64,000 nucleotides of DNA from Bacillus_I endophytica_A (GCF_026790145.1 NZ_JALAMS010000011.1:284269-348268), one strand, 5' to 3'. Numbered from the stretch's first letter, positions 8,554 through 17,151 are shown. The notes: a model not told the origin generated them from the letters alone. Program-made: numbers and translations.

Positions 8554-9390
8554 CTAACTTTCTGTTGTCTTTAATCCGCGCTCTTTTAACGGTCCTTCGA
8601 CTGCTTCAAAAATCTTGCCTGCGATTACTTCCATTCCTTTATCATTTGGATAAAGATTGTCGCTAACTCCGTTATACGTTTGAACGCCTTTTCTTCCTAC
8701 ATTTGAACTGCTGCTCCAAACTTCAGAAAGATCAACAACAGGAAAATCATGCTCTTCCCCGACTGTTTTTACGGCTTCATCAAAAGCTTGGCAGCGCTCT
8801 CCAGCACTCCACGTTGTTAGAAGTACAACTTGAGGTTTTGAAGTTCCTTCTCCTGTTAGGTCATCAACAAGAAGGTCTAGCTGCTTTTGAAACGTATCAA
8901 GGGGGATATTGTTTTTGGCACTGCAGTCGCTTGTCCCAAATTCAATTGAAACAAGATCAGGCTCTTGCTTGTTGATCTCTGGAACAGCATCAAGCCCGTG
9001 CATAAGCAATGCTTCATGTGCACTATGTCCTTCTAGTGATACTTTGTAGTTCATCTCTTCTTGGATATAATTGCTTAACACACTTGCAAACTTTTTGTCT
9101 TCTTTTGAAGCATAGTAGCCTGCTGTTAAGCTAGAACCAAGCGGTGAGTATGTAAATTCTTCTCCTTTAAAATCCACTTTCTCATTTTTGTAAGGATGTT
9201 CCTCTTCTGTATCTGGCTCAGTACTTGCTGCTACCGCCTTATCAATCTCTTCTTGACTACTTCCTGCACTTGCTTCTCTTGCAATATTTCTCTCTTTCAT
9301 TTGCCCTACCACCATCACACCAATAAAAGCTAGTAAAAGAACAAAAATCAACAGGTTTGTTTTTGAGCTCCCCACTATAAGATCCTCCAT
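8554..9390 (-). CDS. SGNH/GDSL-hydrolase-like membrane-anchored protein, degenerate active site
   Basis: 278-aa protein with an N-terminal hydrophobic anchor (residues 12-28), a charged Glu-rich linker and an SGNH-hydrolase fold outside the membrane. The fold is recognisable from block I (YSPLGSSLTAGYY), block III (SIEFGTSDC) and block V (LYPNDKGMEVIA). Usual family residues differ: block III normally has an Asn (GxND) and block V a catalytic His before PND, whereas here they read GTSD and YPND. It may have lost esterase activity or use other residues. Two cysteines (DCSAK and GERCQ) could form a disulphide outside. The gene stands alone, ending at a strong terminator. Confidence 0.75.
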   Translation of the reverse strand: MEDLIVGSSKTNLLIFVLLLAFIGVMVVGQMKERNIAREASAGSSQEEIDKAVAASTEPDTEEEHPYKNEKVDFKGEEFTYSPLGSSLTAGYYASKEDKKFASVLSNYIQEEMNYKVSLEGHSAHEALLMHGLDAVPEINKQEPDLVSIEFGTSDCSAKNNIPLDTFQKQLDLLVDDLTGEGTSKPQVVLLTTWSAGERCQAFDEAVKTVGEEHDFPVVDLSEVWSSSSNVGRKGVQTYNGVSDNLYPNDKGMEVIAGKIFEAVEGPLKERGLKTTES

Positions 9391-9593
9391 TTTTTATAAA
9401 ATTAAGTTTAATTATACACTATTTTCATAATAATGGATGTTTTTCTCTTATTTTGGAATAAGAGAATTTTAATAGAGCAAGGATCATTCTAGCAATTGGT
9501 ATAGCAAGAAAATTAGTATAGTGGTAATATCTTACTTAGCATTCATTACCAAAAAAAAGCAAATAGAGAATCCATGGATTGGAGTGAAGAACA
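9391..9593. other. Intergenic region between divergent genes
   Basis: About 200 bases separating the SGNH-like gene from the GH25 gene. It is AT-rich and presumably holds both promoters. I see no clear operator or conserved repeat in it, only the ribosome site GGAGTG at 9581-9586 of the GH25 gene. Confidence 0.5.
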
Positions 9594-10346
9594 ATAGTTG
9601 AAGATATAAACGCAAAAAAACGAAAAAAGTTCGTTTTCCCTCTACTTTTTATCATCGTTGCAGCACTACTGCTCGTTTTCTTATGGTATCAAGGAATCTT
9701 CATTCCTAACGCTCGTGGCGCAAAGGATTATCCTGTGAGGGGCGTTGATGTCTCCGCTTATCAAGGAGACATCGATTGGAAGACATTAGCGAAGCAAGAC
9801 GTGGACTTTGCTTTTATTAAATCAACTGAAGGAAGCAGTCATGTTGATCAGTATTTTGAAGACAATTGGGAAGATGCGAAAAGGACATCATTACGGACTG
9901 GTGCTTATCACTTCTTCAGCTTTGATAGTTCTGGTGTAACGCAAGCTCAAAATTTTATTAAAACAGTGCCTCGTGAGGAAGGATCCTTGCCTCCTGTTAT
10001 TGATGTTGAGTTTTATGCTGACAAAAAAAAGAACCCTCCAAATCGCAGTGAAGTTGAAAAAGAACTTCAAACAATGGTAAAAAAACTCGAGGAGCATTAT
10101 AAACAGCCTGTTATTCTTTATACAACAAGAGAGGCTTATGATTTGTATATTAAGGATAGTTTCAAGCAGTGTGATATATGGATAAGAGATGTTTTTACAA
10201 AACCTTCGTTATCTGATAAGAGAACGTGGACGTTTTGGCAATATACAGATCGAGAAAAGTTAGAAGGATACGATGGTGAAGAAAAGTTTATTGATGTTAA
10301 TGTTTTCAATAGTAGTGAAAAAGAGTTTAAAAAGTATGGATACTAA
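9594..10346 (+). CDS. Glycoside hydrolase family 25 (lysozyme-like), membrane-anchored; probable ATA start
   Basis: Muramidase-type cell-wall hydrolase. The GH25 start motif GVDVSAYQGDIDW and the catalytic acid pair in PPVIDVEFYADK are clear, and the fold continues to the end (WTFWQYTD, IDVNVFN). The first standard start in frame is GTG at 9735, but coding continues upstream: a basic stretch (KKRKK) and a hydrophobic helix (FVFPLLFIIVAALLLVFLWY) lie in frame back to a TGA at 9585-9587. The only start-like codon after the GGAGTG site with proper spacing is ATA at 9594. I therefore place the start there (250 aa), so the enzyme would be membrane-anchored. A mutated ATG or a sequence error are alternatives. 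Confidence 0.8.
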   Translation: MVEDINAKKRKKFVFPLLFIIVAALLLVFLWYQGIFIPNARGAKDYPVRGVDVSAYQGDIDWKTLAKQDVDFAFIKSTEGSSHVDQYFEDNWEDAKRTSLRTGAYHFFSFDSSGVTQAQNFIKTVPREEGSLPPVIDVEFYADKKKNPPNRSEVEKELQTMVKKLEEHYKQPVILYTTREAYDLYIKDSFKQCDIWIRDVFTKPSLSDKRTWTFWQYTDREKLEGYDGEEKFIDVNVFNSSEKEFKKYGY

Positions 10347-10351
10347 ATAAA

Positions 10352-10379
10352 AAAGGACACTGACGAATAAGTATCCTTT
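10352..10379. terminator. Bidirectional hairpin between convergent genes
   Basis: Stem AAAGGACAC / GTATCCTTT with one mismatch, with A and T runs on either side. It sits between the GH25 gene and the convergent 10393-10659 gene. Confidence 0.6.
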
Positions 10380-10392
10380 AATATTAGAGGCT

Positions 10393-10659
10393 TTATTTAG
10401 ATAGCTGATTGATCTTCTCATGTAAATCTTGAATTTGCTTTTCTAGCGCCTTTAACCGATCATCTTGTTGACCTGTTTCTTGTTGTTGTGTAACTTGGGC
10501 TTCTATTTCCTCGTCAATAGCAAGTTTGGCTGCATATGTGGCAAGTGCATCTCCTACAGTTACAAGGATACCTGCTAGTAATGCTATTTTAAGGCTAGAA
10601 GCTAGTTTAATTTCTTCCCCCTCTAGCGTAGAATCTTTAAACTGCTCATTATTTATCAT
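10393..10659 (-). CDS. Small hypothetical protein with one membrane helix and a coiled coil
   Basis: 88 aa, not assigned to a named family by me. Residues 24-45 are hydrophobic (LKIALLAGILVTVGDALATYAA) in two pieces, then a Gln/Glu-rich stretch (QVTQQQETGQQDD) leads to a C-terminal heptad pattern (LKALEKQIQDLHEKINQLSK) typical of a short coiled coil. A GGGTAGGTTTGT stretch precedes the ATG. It is monocistronic, ending at the hairpin shared with the GH25 gene. Probably a small membrane-bound oligomer; function unknown. Confidence 0.7.
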   Translation of the reverse strand: MINNEQFKDSTLEGEEIKLASSLKIALLAGILVTVGDALATYAAKLAIDEEIEAQVTQQQETGQQDDRLKALEKQIQDLHEKINQLSK

Positions 10660-10715
10660 ACAAACCTACCCCATTTATAAATTATTAACGATTACTCCTA
10701 ATGTATTCTAAATGA

Positions 10716-10759
10716 AGGCAAATGGTTAACTTGATCTATTTTCACATAACCATTTGCCT
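10716..10759. repeat. Perfect 13-bp inverted repeat
   Basis: AGGCAAATGGTTA (10716-10728) and its exact complement (10747-10759) with an 18-base loop. It lies between the small gene and the IS remnant. It could form a stem-loop at the end of the upstream minus-strand transcript or mark the broken end of the IS. No T-run follows it. Confidence 0.6.
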
Positions 10760-10779
10760 AACGTCTTTTCCATTCTGCT

Positions 10780-10935
10780 CATTTCAATTGCCTTCATTTT
10801 CACTTCTCCTAGATAACTTACTTTTGTTCCCATAAAAAAACACCTTTTCGTTATAGTTCGGTCATTTGTATCCGATCTTTAACAAAAAGGTGTTTTTTAT
10901 TTGTCTCACGTCATGGGGGTTGTCCCTCTCTTCAT
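10780..10935 (-). mobile_element. 5' remnant of an IS3-type element (copy 1)
   Basis: Read on the minus strand this stretch carries the left end, a hairpin (AAAAAACACCT / AGGTGTTTTTT arms) and the first ~18 codons of a transposase OrfA (ATG at 10833, reading MGTKVSYLGEVKMKAIEM). The same end, hairpin and start occur at 62250-62410 in the opposite orientation. Homology to OrfA stops near 10783, after which the frame is unrelated, so the element is a decayed fragment. The outer hairpin probably still works as a transcription stop. Confidence 0.75.
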
Positions 10936-10963
10936 ATCAAAAAGAATGGAGATAGATTTGATA

Positions 10964-11725
10964 TTAATCCAAGAAATCAGGCTGTTCCTTTTGAAGGTTC
11001 TCCCAAAGAGGTTGAAAGCTTAGCCATCCTTCATATTCGGTTCCCGTCTGCTCAGCGGTTAACATTGCATGTTTTTTGTCAATGGGAATTGGTTTTCCAG
11101 CCGCTTCAGCCATTAACTGTGCCTGGCACGAACGTTCCATGGTAATAAACCACCAAGCAGCGGAATCAACGGATTGTCCTACTGTTAATAATCCATGGTT
11201 ACGCAAAATAACCGCTTTATAATGGCCGAGAGCTTTTGCGATCCGTTGTCCCTCTTCAGTCGCATAAACTACACCCGTAAAATCATCGAATAACCCATGG
11301 TCATTATAAAATTGACAAGCATCCTGGGTAATCGGATCGAGTAATCGACCTAATGTAGACCATGTTTTTCCGTATACCGAATGAGCATGTGCCGCTGCCA
11401 CTACATCCGGTCGAGCATTATGGATTTCTGAATGAATAGCAAAGGCAGCTCCATTAAGAGGCTGATCGCCTTCTACAATTTCTCCTTTATGGTTAACAAG
11501 TAAAAGGTCGGATACACGAACTTGACTGAAATGTTTTCCGTACGGATTGACCCAGAAATGATCTGTATATTCTGGATCCCGTACTGTAATATGACCTGCT
11601 ATCCCCTCATCGAAACCGAATTTGGAAAAGAGACGGAAAGCAGCAACCAGCCGTTCCTTGCGATGCCTACGCTCTTCTGCTACTGTTTCAAACATTGGGA
11701 TCTTTAAATAAGTTGTATTATTCAT
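10964..11725 (-). CDS. Class II aldolase/adducin family protein
   Basis: 253-aa predicted zinc-dependent aldolase-like enzyme. The start is placed at ATG 11725 because AGGAGGAG lies seven bases upstream; a longer frame reaches 11770. Signature pieces are GHITVRDPEYTDHFWVNPYG, IHSEIHNARPDVVAAAHAHS (zinc-binding His pair) and VILRNHGLLTVGQS (third His). The family includes fuculose- and rhamnulose-phosphate aldolases, but also decarboxylases and proteins of unknown activity; length and the AAWWFITMERSCQAQLMAEA segment fit the uncharacterised class II aldolase/adducin branch. Monocistronic in this context. Confidence 0.88.
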   Translation of the reverse strand: MNNTTYLKIPMFETVAEERRHRKERLVAAFRLFSKFGFDEGIAGHITVRDPEYTDHFWVNPYGKHFSQVRVSDLLLVNHKGEIVEGDQPLNGAAFAIHSEIHNARPDVVAAAHAHSVYGKTWSTLGRLLDPITQDACQFYNDHGLFDDFTGVVYATEEGQRIAKALGHYKAVILRNHGLLTVGQSVDSAAWWFITMERSCQAQLMAEAAGKPIPIDKKHAMLTAEQTGTEYEGWLSFQPLWENLQKEQPDFLD

Positions 11726-11959
11726 TATTTTTCTCCTCCTAGAAGTAAAAGGTTTGGCGTTTCTTGGCAACTTAATCTACCAAATTAAAATTATGATGAT
11801 ACGCGTTTCTCTTTGTATAGGACCATTTTCTTGAATGAAATAAAAGGTATTATTTGTAAGGTGATCGAAGTTAATTCAGAAGATGTTATTTTATTTAGCG
11901 TTGGAACGTACTATTTAACATTAAGGAGAAAGAAAATTATAAAGAAAGTGGGAGATCGA

Positions 11960-12493
11960 TTGGATACAAAAGAGATATTGAAGCGATTCGAACAGGTGGT
12001 TACATACTATATTGAAGAGTTAAGTAAATATTCTCTAGATGAGTTTACGAGGAAGCCTTCTGAGGATGAATGGTCATTAGGACAAATGTACAATCATTTA
12101 ATAAAGTGCACTCTTGATCTTCATTTGAAAGCAATTGAGCAATGTGCTAATGGCAATGCTTCCGAAGGCGGTAAAAAAACAGAAATAGGTGAATCGATTT
12201 TTAAAGAAGGAACGTTTCCTCCAATCAAAGTAAAAGGTCCGGATACACCGGATTTCACACCGCCAAATCCTACAGGAAAAGAAGCGGTAAAGGAAGGACT
12301 TCTTCAAACCAATGAGAAAATGCGGGAGATCGAAAGAAAGCTCTCTGACATCCCAGCAAGCCAGAAAGGTCAGCACCGGGCAATGGGATATTTAAATGCA
12401 GAGGAATATTTTCAGCTAATCGAAATGCATTTCCGACACCACTTACGGCAAAAAGAGCGAATCGATCAGTTTCTTTCAAAAGTAAGTAAGTAA
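11960..12493 (+). CDS. DinB/YfiT family putative metalloenzyme
   Basis: 177-aa four-helix-bundle protein of the DinB superfamily. The start was set to TTG at 11960 behind GTGGGAG; the frame is open further up to an ATG at 11813, but that would be longer than the family and has no ribosome site. The usual metal triad is visible: one His in LGQMYNHLIKC and two in EMHFRHHLRQKERI near the C-terminus. Many members are bacillithiol-dependent transferases in Bacilli; which substrate is used here cannot be told. Confidence 0.8.
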   Translation: MDTKEILKRFEQVVTYYIEELSKYSLDEFTRKPSEDEWSLGQMYNHLIKCTLDLHLKAIEQCANGNASEGGKKTEIGESIFKEGTFPPIKVKGPDTPDFTPPNPTGKEAVKEGLLQTNEKMREIERKLSDIPASQKGQHRAMGYLNAEEYFQLIEMHFRHHLRQKERIDQFLSKVSK

Positions 12494-12534
12494 TGTATAT
12501 AAGATGTTTCATTACATGTTGAGCAATCCATAAA

Positions 12535-12569
12535 AGAAGCCCTTGATACTCTTCGTATCAAGGGCTTCT
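12535..12569. terminator. Strong terminator after glnA
   Basis: Stem of 14-15 bp (AGAAGCCCTTGATAC / GTATCAAGGGCTTCT) with a short loop. On the minus strand it is followed by TTTTAT just after the glnA stop; it also lies after the DinB gene on the plus strand, so it may serve both. Confidence 0.9.
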
Positions 12570-12586
12570 ATCACTTTATTAGTCTC

Positions 12587-13921
12587 TTAATAAAGCGTCA
12601 TATATTGGTCACGTTCCCATGGATGTACTTGCGTACGGAACATATCCCACTCGATTTCTTTCGCTTCGATGAAGTGTTCGAATAAGTGTTTTCCTAGGGC
12701 ATTAACCATTACTTCGTTTGATTTAAGCTCTTCAAGCGCTGCAGCAAGTGTTGCTGGAAGGTCTGAGATGCCTTCTTGTTCACGCTCTGGCTTGTTCATA
12801 ACGTAGATGTTGCGGTCGATTGGTTTTGGCGGAGTTAGTTTGTTTTTAATTCCGTCAAGACCTGCTGCAAGCATAACAGCGATTGCTAAGTATGGGTTTG
12901 CTGCAGGGTCAACGCTACGTACTTCAACACGTGTGCTAAGACCACGTGATGCTGGGATACGGATTAACGGGCTGCGGTTTTGTGCAGACCAAGCAACATA
13001 ACATGGTGCTTCATATCCAGGTACAAGACGTTTGTATGAATTAACTGTTGGGTTTGTTACAGCTGTAAAGCTTGTTGCGTGCTTAACAATTCCTGCGATA
13101 AACTGGCGAGCTGTGTCGCTTAGTTGAAGGTCAGCATCTTTATCGAAGAACGCATTTTCTCCATTATTAAATAGAGATAAGTTGCAGTGCATACCAGAAC
13201 CGTTAACACCGAAAAGGGGTTTTGGCATAAATGTCGCATGTAGTCCGTGTTTGCGTGCGATTGTTTTGACAACAAGCTTGAACGTTTGGATGTCATCGCA
13301 TGCTCTTAGGGCATTTGCATATTTGAAATCGATTTCGTGCTGACCAGGAGCAACCTCATGGTGAGATGCTTCAACCTCAAAGCCCATTTCTTCGAGCTCA
13401 AGCACGATATCACGACGGCAGTTTTCACCTAAGTCTGTTGGTGCTAGGTCAAAATATCCGCCTTTATCGTTTAGTTCAAGAGTTGGCTCTCCCTTTTCAT
13501 CTAACTTGAATAAGAAGAATTCTGGCTCAGGTCCAAGATTGAAATCTGTGAAGCCTAGTTCTTCCATCTCTTTTAAGATGCGCTTCAAGTTGTTACGAGG
13601 GTCCCCTTCGAATGGAGTGCCGTCTGGATTGTAGATGTCACAAATAAGACGAGCTACTTTTCCTTTTTCAGACGTCCATGGGAACACTACCCATGTGTCA
13701 AGATCCGGATATAAGTACATATCAGATTCTTCAATACGAACAAATCCTTCAATTGAAGATCCGTCAAACATCATTTTGTTATCAAGCGCTTTTTCAAGCT
13801 GACTTGAAGGAATTTCAACGTTTTTGATCGTTCCTAGGATATCCGTAAACTGCAAGCGGATATATTTTACGTTCTCTTCGTTCGCCATTTTGAAAATGTC
13901 TTCTTTTGTGTACTTTGCCAT
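12587..13921 (-). CDS. glnA: Glutamine synthetase, type I
   Basis: Cytoplasmic enzyme making glutamine from glutamate, ammonia and ATP, and in Bacilli also the sensor that signals nitrogen state to GlnR and TnrA. 444 aa, nearly identical in layout to the B. subtilis enzyme. Motifs: MFDGSSIEGF near residue 54, APGQHEIDFKY, FGVNGSGMHCNLS and the ATP/metal segment NPTVNSYKRLVPGYEAP; it ends in VHPWERDQYM. The family's regulatory Arg is in SSIEGFVRIEESD. The second of two tandem ATGs (13921) is used, seven bases from GGGGAGG. Second gene of the glnR-glnA operon, 71 bp after glnR. Confidence 0.98.
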   Translation of the reverse strand: MAKYTKEDIFKMANEENVKYIRLQFTDILGTIKNVEIPSSQLEKALDNKMMFDGSSIEGFVRIEESDMYLYPDLDTWVVFPWTSEKGKVARLICDIYNPDGTPFEGDPRNNLKRILKEMEELGFTDFNLGPEPEFFLFKLDEKGEPTLELNDKGGYFDLAPTDLGENCRRDIVLELEEMGFEVEASHHEVAPGQHEIDFKYANALRACDDIQTFKLVVKTIARKHGLHATFMPKPLFGVNGSGMHCNLSLFNNGENAFFDKDADLQLSDTARQFIAGIVKHATSFTAVTNPTVNSYKRLVPGYEAPCYVAWSAQNRSPLIRIPASRGLSTRVEVRSVDPAANPYLAIAVMLAAGLDGIKNKLTPPKPIDRNIYVMNKPEREQEGISDLPATLAAALEELKSNEVMVNALGKHLFEHFIEAKEIEWDMFRTQVHPWERDQYMTLY

Positions 13922-13995
13922 CATTTATCCTCCCCTGAATAACTAAAACTAGTAATTTATTTAGAATACTTCAAAATGAAGTAACCCTTACATTA

Positions 13996-14397
13996 TTAAT
14001 GGAAAAAGCGTGACATATCCCCTTGATTTAACGCTGTGCGGTTTTGTCTTCCCGCTTGGTGCGTAATTTCAGAGCGCCATAGTTTGCGAAGTTCTTCTTC
14101 GCTCATTTCTTGGTCTGGCGTCTTTACTTCTGTTTTTGTATACTTGCCTTTTTCCTTTTGAACTTCGAAAATTTGCTTGATTCCAGCTAAATTGACGCCT
14201 CTTTCAATTAGTTCCTTGATTTCAAGAAGCTTATCAACGTCGTTAAATGTGAAAAGACGTCGATTTCCCTCTGTTCTCGCAGGAGCAATAAGATCGTGTT
14301 CCTCATAGTAACGAACTTGCCTTGCTGATAGTTCTGTCAATTTCATAACGATACTCATTGGAAATAAAGGCATGTTTCGACGAATATTATCACCCAT
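13996..14397 (-). CDS. glnR: Nitrogen-responsive repressor GlnR (MerR family)
   Basis: 133-aa DNA-binding repressor of glnRA and other nitrogen genes, activated by feedback-inhibited glutamine synthetase. The MerR helix-turn-helix is at residues 17-45 (MKLTELSARQVRYYEEHDLI). The C-terminal tail ending in QGDMSRFFH matches the autoinhibitory segment of B. subtilis GlnR, which glutamine synthetase relieves. Its own promoter carries two GlnR boxes (14440-14456 and 14463-14479). RBS is AAAGGAGG before ATG 14397. Confidence 0.97.
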   Translation of the reverse strand: MGDNIRRNMPLFPMSIVMKLTELSARQVRYYEEHDLIAPARTEGNRRLFTFNDVDKLLEIKELIERGVNLAGIKQIFEVQKEKGKYTKTEVKTPDQEMSEEELRKLWRSEITHQAGRQNRTALNQGDMSRFFH

Positions 14398-14428
14398 ATT
14401 TCGTTCCTCCTTTACTTATCTACCCTTA

Positions 14429-14479
14429 TTGTAGAACATGTAAATTCCTGTGTCAATTATATGTTAGTTTTTCTAACAT
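14429..14479 (-). promoter_or_regulatory. glnRA promoter with two GlnR/TnrA boxes
   Basis: On the minus strand: -35 TTGACA (14452-14457), 17-bp spacer, -10 TACAAT (14429-14434). One operator is a perfect match to TGTNA-N7-TNACA (14463-14479, TGTTAGTTTTTCTAACA); the second (14440-14456) has one mismatch and overlaps the -35. This is the same layout as the B. subtilis glnRA promoter, where GlnR represses under nitrogen excess. Confidence 0.93.
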
Positions 14480-14513
14480 TATTTTTTATGAATTTTCAGA
14501 CGCAGTGTTTTTT

Positions 14514-14553
14514 CCCTTTGTTCTATGGCCTTAGAGCCGCTAGGAACAAAGGG
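14514..14553. repeat. Inverted repeat downstream of ynbB
   Basis: CCCTTTGTTC and GAACAAAGGG flank a 20-base loop. It sits between the glnRA promoter and the ynbB stop. It lacks a T-run on either strand after the stem, so it is a stem-loop of unclear role rather than a standard terminator. Confidence 0.5.
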
Positions 14554-14618
14554 TCATCATCAGCAATTCACATTATTTTTCTTTTGTATATATTAACTAA
14601 ATCTTTTTTATGAAAGCG

Positions 14619-15887
14619 TTACAGAGCTAACAATTCTTTTTCGATTAACGACATTACAGCGGACAGAATCGCAATCTTTACGTGCTCATATGTTAGTCCG
14701 CCTTGTACATATGCTACAAATGGAGGACGAATCGGTCCGTCCGCCGTTAATTCAAGGCTTGCTCCTTGGATGAACGTACCCGCTGCCATAATCACGTCAT
14801 CTTCATAGCCAGGCATATAGCTTGGGTACGGGGTAACGTGTGAATTAATTGGTGAAGCATATTGAATGGCTTGGCAAAAAGCAACCATTTTGTCTCGCTC
14901 ATCAAACTGAACAGATTGAATAAGGTCTGTCCGGCTTTCATGCCATTTTGGGCTTGTATTCATGCCAAGACGTTCTAGAAGCGCAGATGTAAAAATCGCC
15001 CCTTTTAATGCTTGCGCCACAGTGTGCGGCGCCATAAAGAAGCCTTGATACATTTCTTGAAGGCTGTATAGTGATGCACCTGCTTCACTGCCAAGTCCTG
15101 GTGCTGTCATACGGTATGAGCAAAGCTCAACAAGGTCACCACGACCCGCAATATAGCCACCGATTTTCGCCAAACCGCCGCCCGGGTTTTTAATAAGCGA
15201 GCCTGCCATAAGATCTGCGCCAACGTGTGATGGCTCCATTGTTTCAACAAATTCACCGTAACAGTTATCAACAAAAACAATAACGTCTGGGTTAATGCTT
15301 TTGACGAAAGTAATCATTTCCCGAATTTGTTCCACAGTAAACGACGGACGAATGCCATATCCTTTTGAACGCTGAATGCCAATCATTTTCGTGTGTTCAT
15401 TCATGCTTTCTTTTACAGCTTCGAAATCTACATTTCCGTCTTCCCCTAGCGGAACAGCATGATAGCCAATGTTAAAGTCTTTTAACGAGCCAATGCCTTC
15501 TTTGCCTCTAATACCGACAATTTCTTCAAGTGTATCGTACGGCTTTCCTGTGATATATAAAAGCTCGTCCCCTGGGCGAAGCACGCCAAATAGCGCTGTT
15601 GAAATGGCATGCGTTCCTGAAATAATTTGCGGACGTACAAGAGATGCATCTGTTCCGAACACGTCAGCATAAACGCGTTCAAGCGCATCTCTTCCAATAT
15701 CGTCATAGCCATATCCTGTTGATGGTGTAAAGTGCACGTCGCCAATTTGATGCTCACGGAAACTTTTTAACACGCGATGCTGGTTGTATTGAGCAATTAC
15801 ATCTACTTCCCCGTGTCTTTCCTTAATGAGTGCTTCTACTTCTTCTGCAATGCGTGCTAATTTTGTTCCGTACAACTTTTCTAACAT
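14619..15887 (-). CDS. ynbB: PLP-dependent methionine gamma-lyase-related protein YnbB
   Basis: 422-aa pyridoxal-phosphate enzyme of the Cys/Met-metabolism fold, also annotated as aluminium-resistance protein. GTDASLVRPQIISGTHAIST and FVDNCYGEFVETMEPSHVGA form the cofactor pocket; the PLP lysine is probably in MAGSLIKNPGGGLAKIGGYI. It follows hflX by one base and precedes glnR, the same order as ynbA-ynbB-glnR in B. subtilis. True substrate unknown. Confidence 0.92.
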   Translation of the reverse strand: MLEKLYGTKLARIAEEVEALIKERHGEVDVIAQYNQHRVLKSFREHQIGDVHFTPSTGYGYDDIGRDALERVYADVFGTDASLVRPQIISGTHAISTALFGVLRPGDELLYITGKPYDTLEEIVGIRGKEGIGSLKDFNIGYHAVPLGEDGNVDFEAVKESMNEHTKMIGIQRSKGYGIRPSFTVEQIREMITFVKSINPDVIVFVDNCYGEFVETMEPSHVGADLMAGSLIKNPGGGLAKIGGYIAGRGDLVELCSYRMTAPGLGSEAGASLYSLQEMYQGFFMAPHTVAQALKGAIFTSALLERLGMNTSPKWHESRTDLIQSVQFDERDKMVAFCQAIQYASPINSHVTPYPSYMPGYEDDVIMAAGTFIQGASLELTADGPIRPPFVAYVQGGLTYEHVKIAILSAVMSLIEKELLAL

Positions 15888-15888
15888 A

Positions 15889-17151
15889 TTACTTTTCTCT
15901 CTCCCTCAATGATTCATACAGCGGATGTGTTTTAGCTATATAGCCGCTGCATTCATATACTTCTTTTTCTTCATTAAAATGAAAAACTTCTAAAATACTG
16001 TCGCGTTTTAGAGTTGACAGCCACTCTCCTTCACCTGGCGAAAGCTCTACATTGTAGTGCTCCATCGAAGATTTGATAAGATCGCTCGTTTTAGTTTTAA
16101 GATCTTCAATATCCTTAGCGTCAAGCGCTGAGATTAATAAGGACTCTGTTGTAGACGGGATAAATTCCGGATCCACTTCATCCTTCTTATTATAAACGGT
16201 TAACATCGGTACGTCTGTAACATTTAATTCTTCTAAGAGTTTATGTACCGTTTTTTCATGTGTTGTGTAATCTGGATTTGAACTGTCAACAACGTGTAAA
16301 ATAAAATCGGCTTCTGTTACTTCTTCAAGCGTTGAACGGAAAGCAGCAACAAGCGTTGTTGGCAAGTCTTGAATAAATCCAACCGTATCTGTTAGTAAAA
16401 TGTCAAGTCCTGATGGAAGCTGCGTTTTGCGTGTTAGCGGATCAAGCGTTGCAAAAAGCTGGTTTTCCTCAAATGTCCCTGCATTTGTCAATTTGTTAAA
16501 AAGCGTTGACTTCCCTGCGTTTGTATAGCCAACAAGCGACACTTGAATCGACTGATTTTCCTTACGACGTGCTCTGTAGCGTTTGCGGTGTTCAACAACT
16601 GTTTTTAGCTGCTGTTTTAAATCATGAATTCTGCCGCGAATGTGACGTCGGTCTGTTTCAAGCTTTGTTTCCCCAGGTCCGCGCGTTCCGATTCCGGCTC
16701 CAAGACGAGATAAATTCACACCTTGCCCTGACAAGCGAGGTAATAAATAGTTGAGCTGTGCAAGCTCAACTTGCAGGTGTCCTTCTTTTGTTGCAGCGCG
16801 CTGTGCAAAGATATCTAAAATAAGCTGCGTTCTGTCAATAATCCGAACGCTTAGCATGTCTGTTAAGTTGCGAAGCTGACTTGGTGAAAGCTCGTCATTG
16901 AATACAACAAGATCAGGCTCTGTTTCTTCAACAGCTGCGAGCAGTTCTTCAAGCTTTCCTTTTCCGATATATGTAGCAGGATGGACTCGTTCACGCTTTT
17001 GCGTTAGCGTCAAAATTACTTCTCCACCAGCCGTTTCTGTTAACGACTCGAGCTCATCTAACGAATGGCCGAAGCGAACCTCGTCATCCCCTGGAAGCTG
17101 ACAGCCAACAAGTACAGTTTTTTCCTTTTCATTTCGTTGTAAAGTATGCAA
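15889..17151 (-). CDS. hflX: Ribosome-associated GTPase HflX
   Basis: 420-aa GTPase that binds the large ribosomal subunit and splits stalled ribosomes in stress. The N-terminal HflX domain includes NDELSPSQLRNLTD and a Gly-rich linker (GAGIGTRGPGETKLETDRRH). The G domain has G1 GYTNAGKSTLF, G3 DTVGFI and G4 NKKD (VYNKKDEV). It is the ynbA orthologue of Bacillus by position, located upstream of ynbB with a 1-bp gap, so the two are co-transcribed. Confidence 0.95.
   Translation of the reverse strand: MHTLQRNEKEKTVLVGCQLPGDDEVRFGHSLDELESLTETAGGEVILTLTQKRERVHPATYIGKGKLEELLAAVEETEPDLVVFNDELSPSQLRNLTDMLSVRIIDRTQLILDIFAQRAATKEGHLQVELAQLNYLLPRLSGQGVNLSRLGAGIGTRGPGETKLETDRRHIRGRIHDLKQQLKTVVEHRKRYRARRKENQSIQVSLVGYTNAGKSTLFNKLTNAGTFEENQLFATLDPLTRKTQLPSGLDILLTDTVGFIQDLPTTLVAAFRSTLEEVTEADFILHVVDSSNPDYTTHEKTVHKLLEELNVTDVPMLTVYNKKDEVDPEFIPSTTESLLISALDAKDIEDLKTKTSDLIKSSMEHYNVELSPGEGEWLSTLKRDSILEVFHFNEEKEVYECSGYIAKTHPLYESLREREK

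Noticed and set aside
14514..14553. CCCTTTGTTC / GAACAAAGGG as terminator of ynbB
   Set aside because: The T-run is on the wrong side for the minus-strand transcript; listed only as an inverted repeat.
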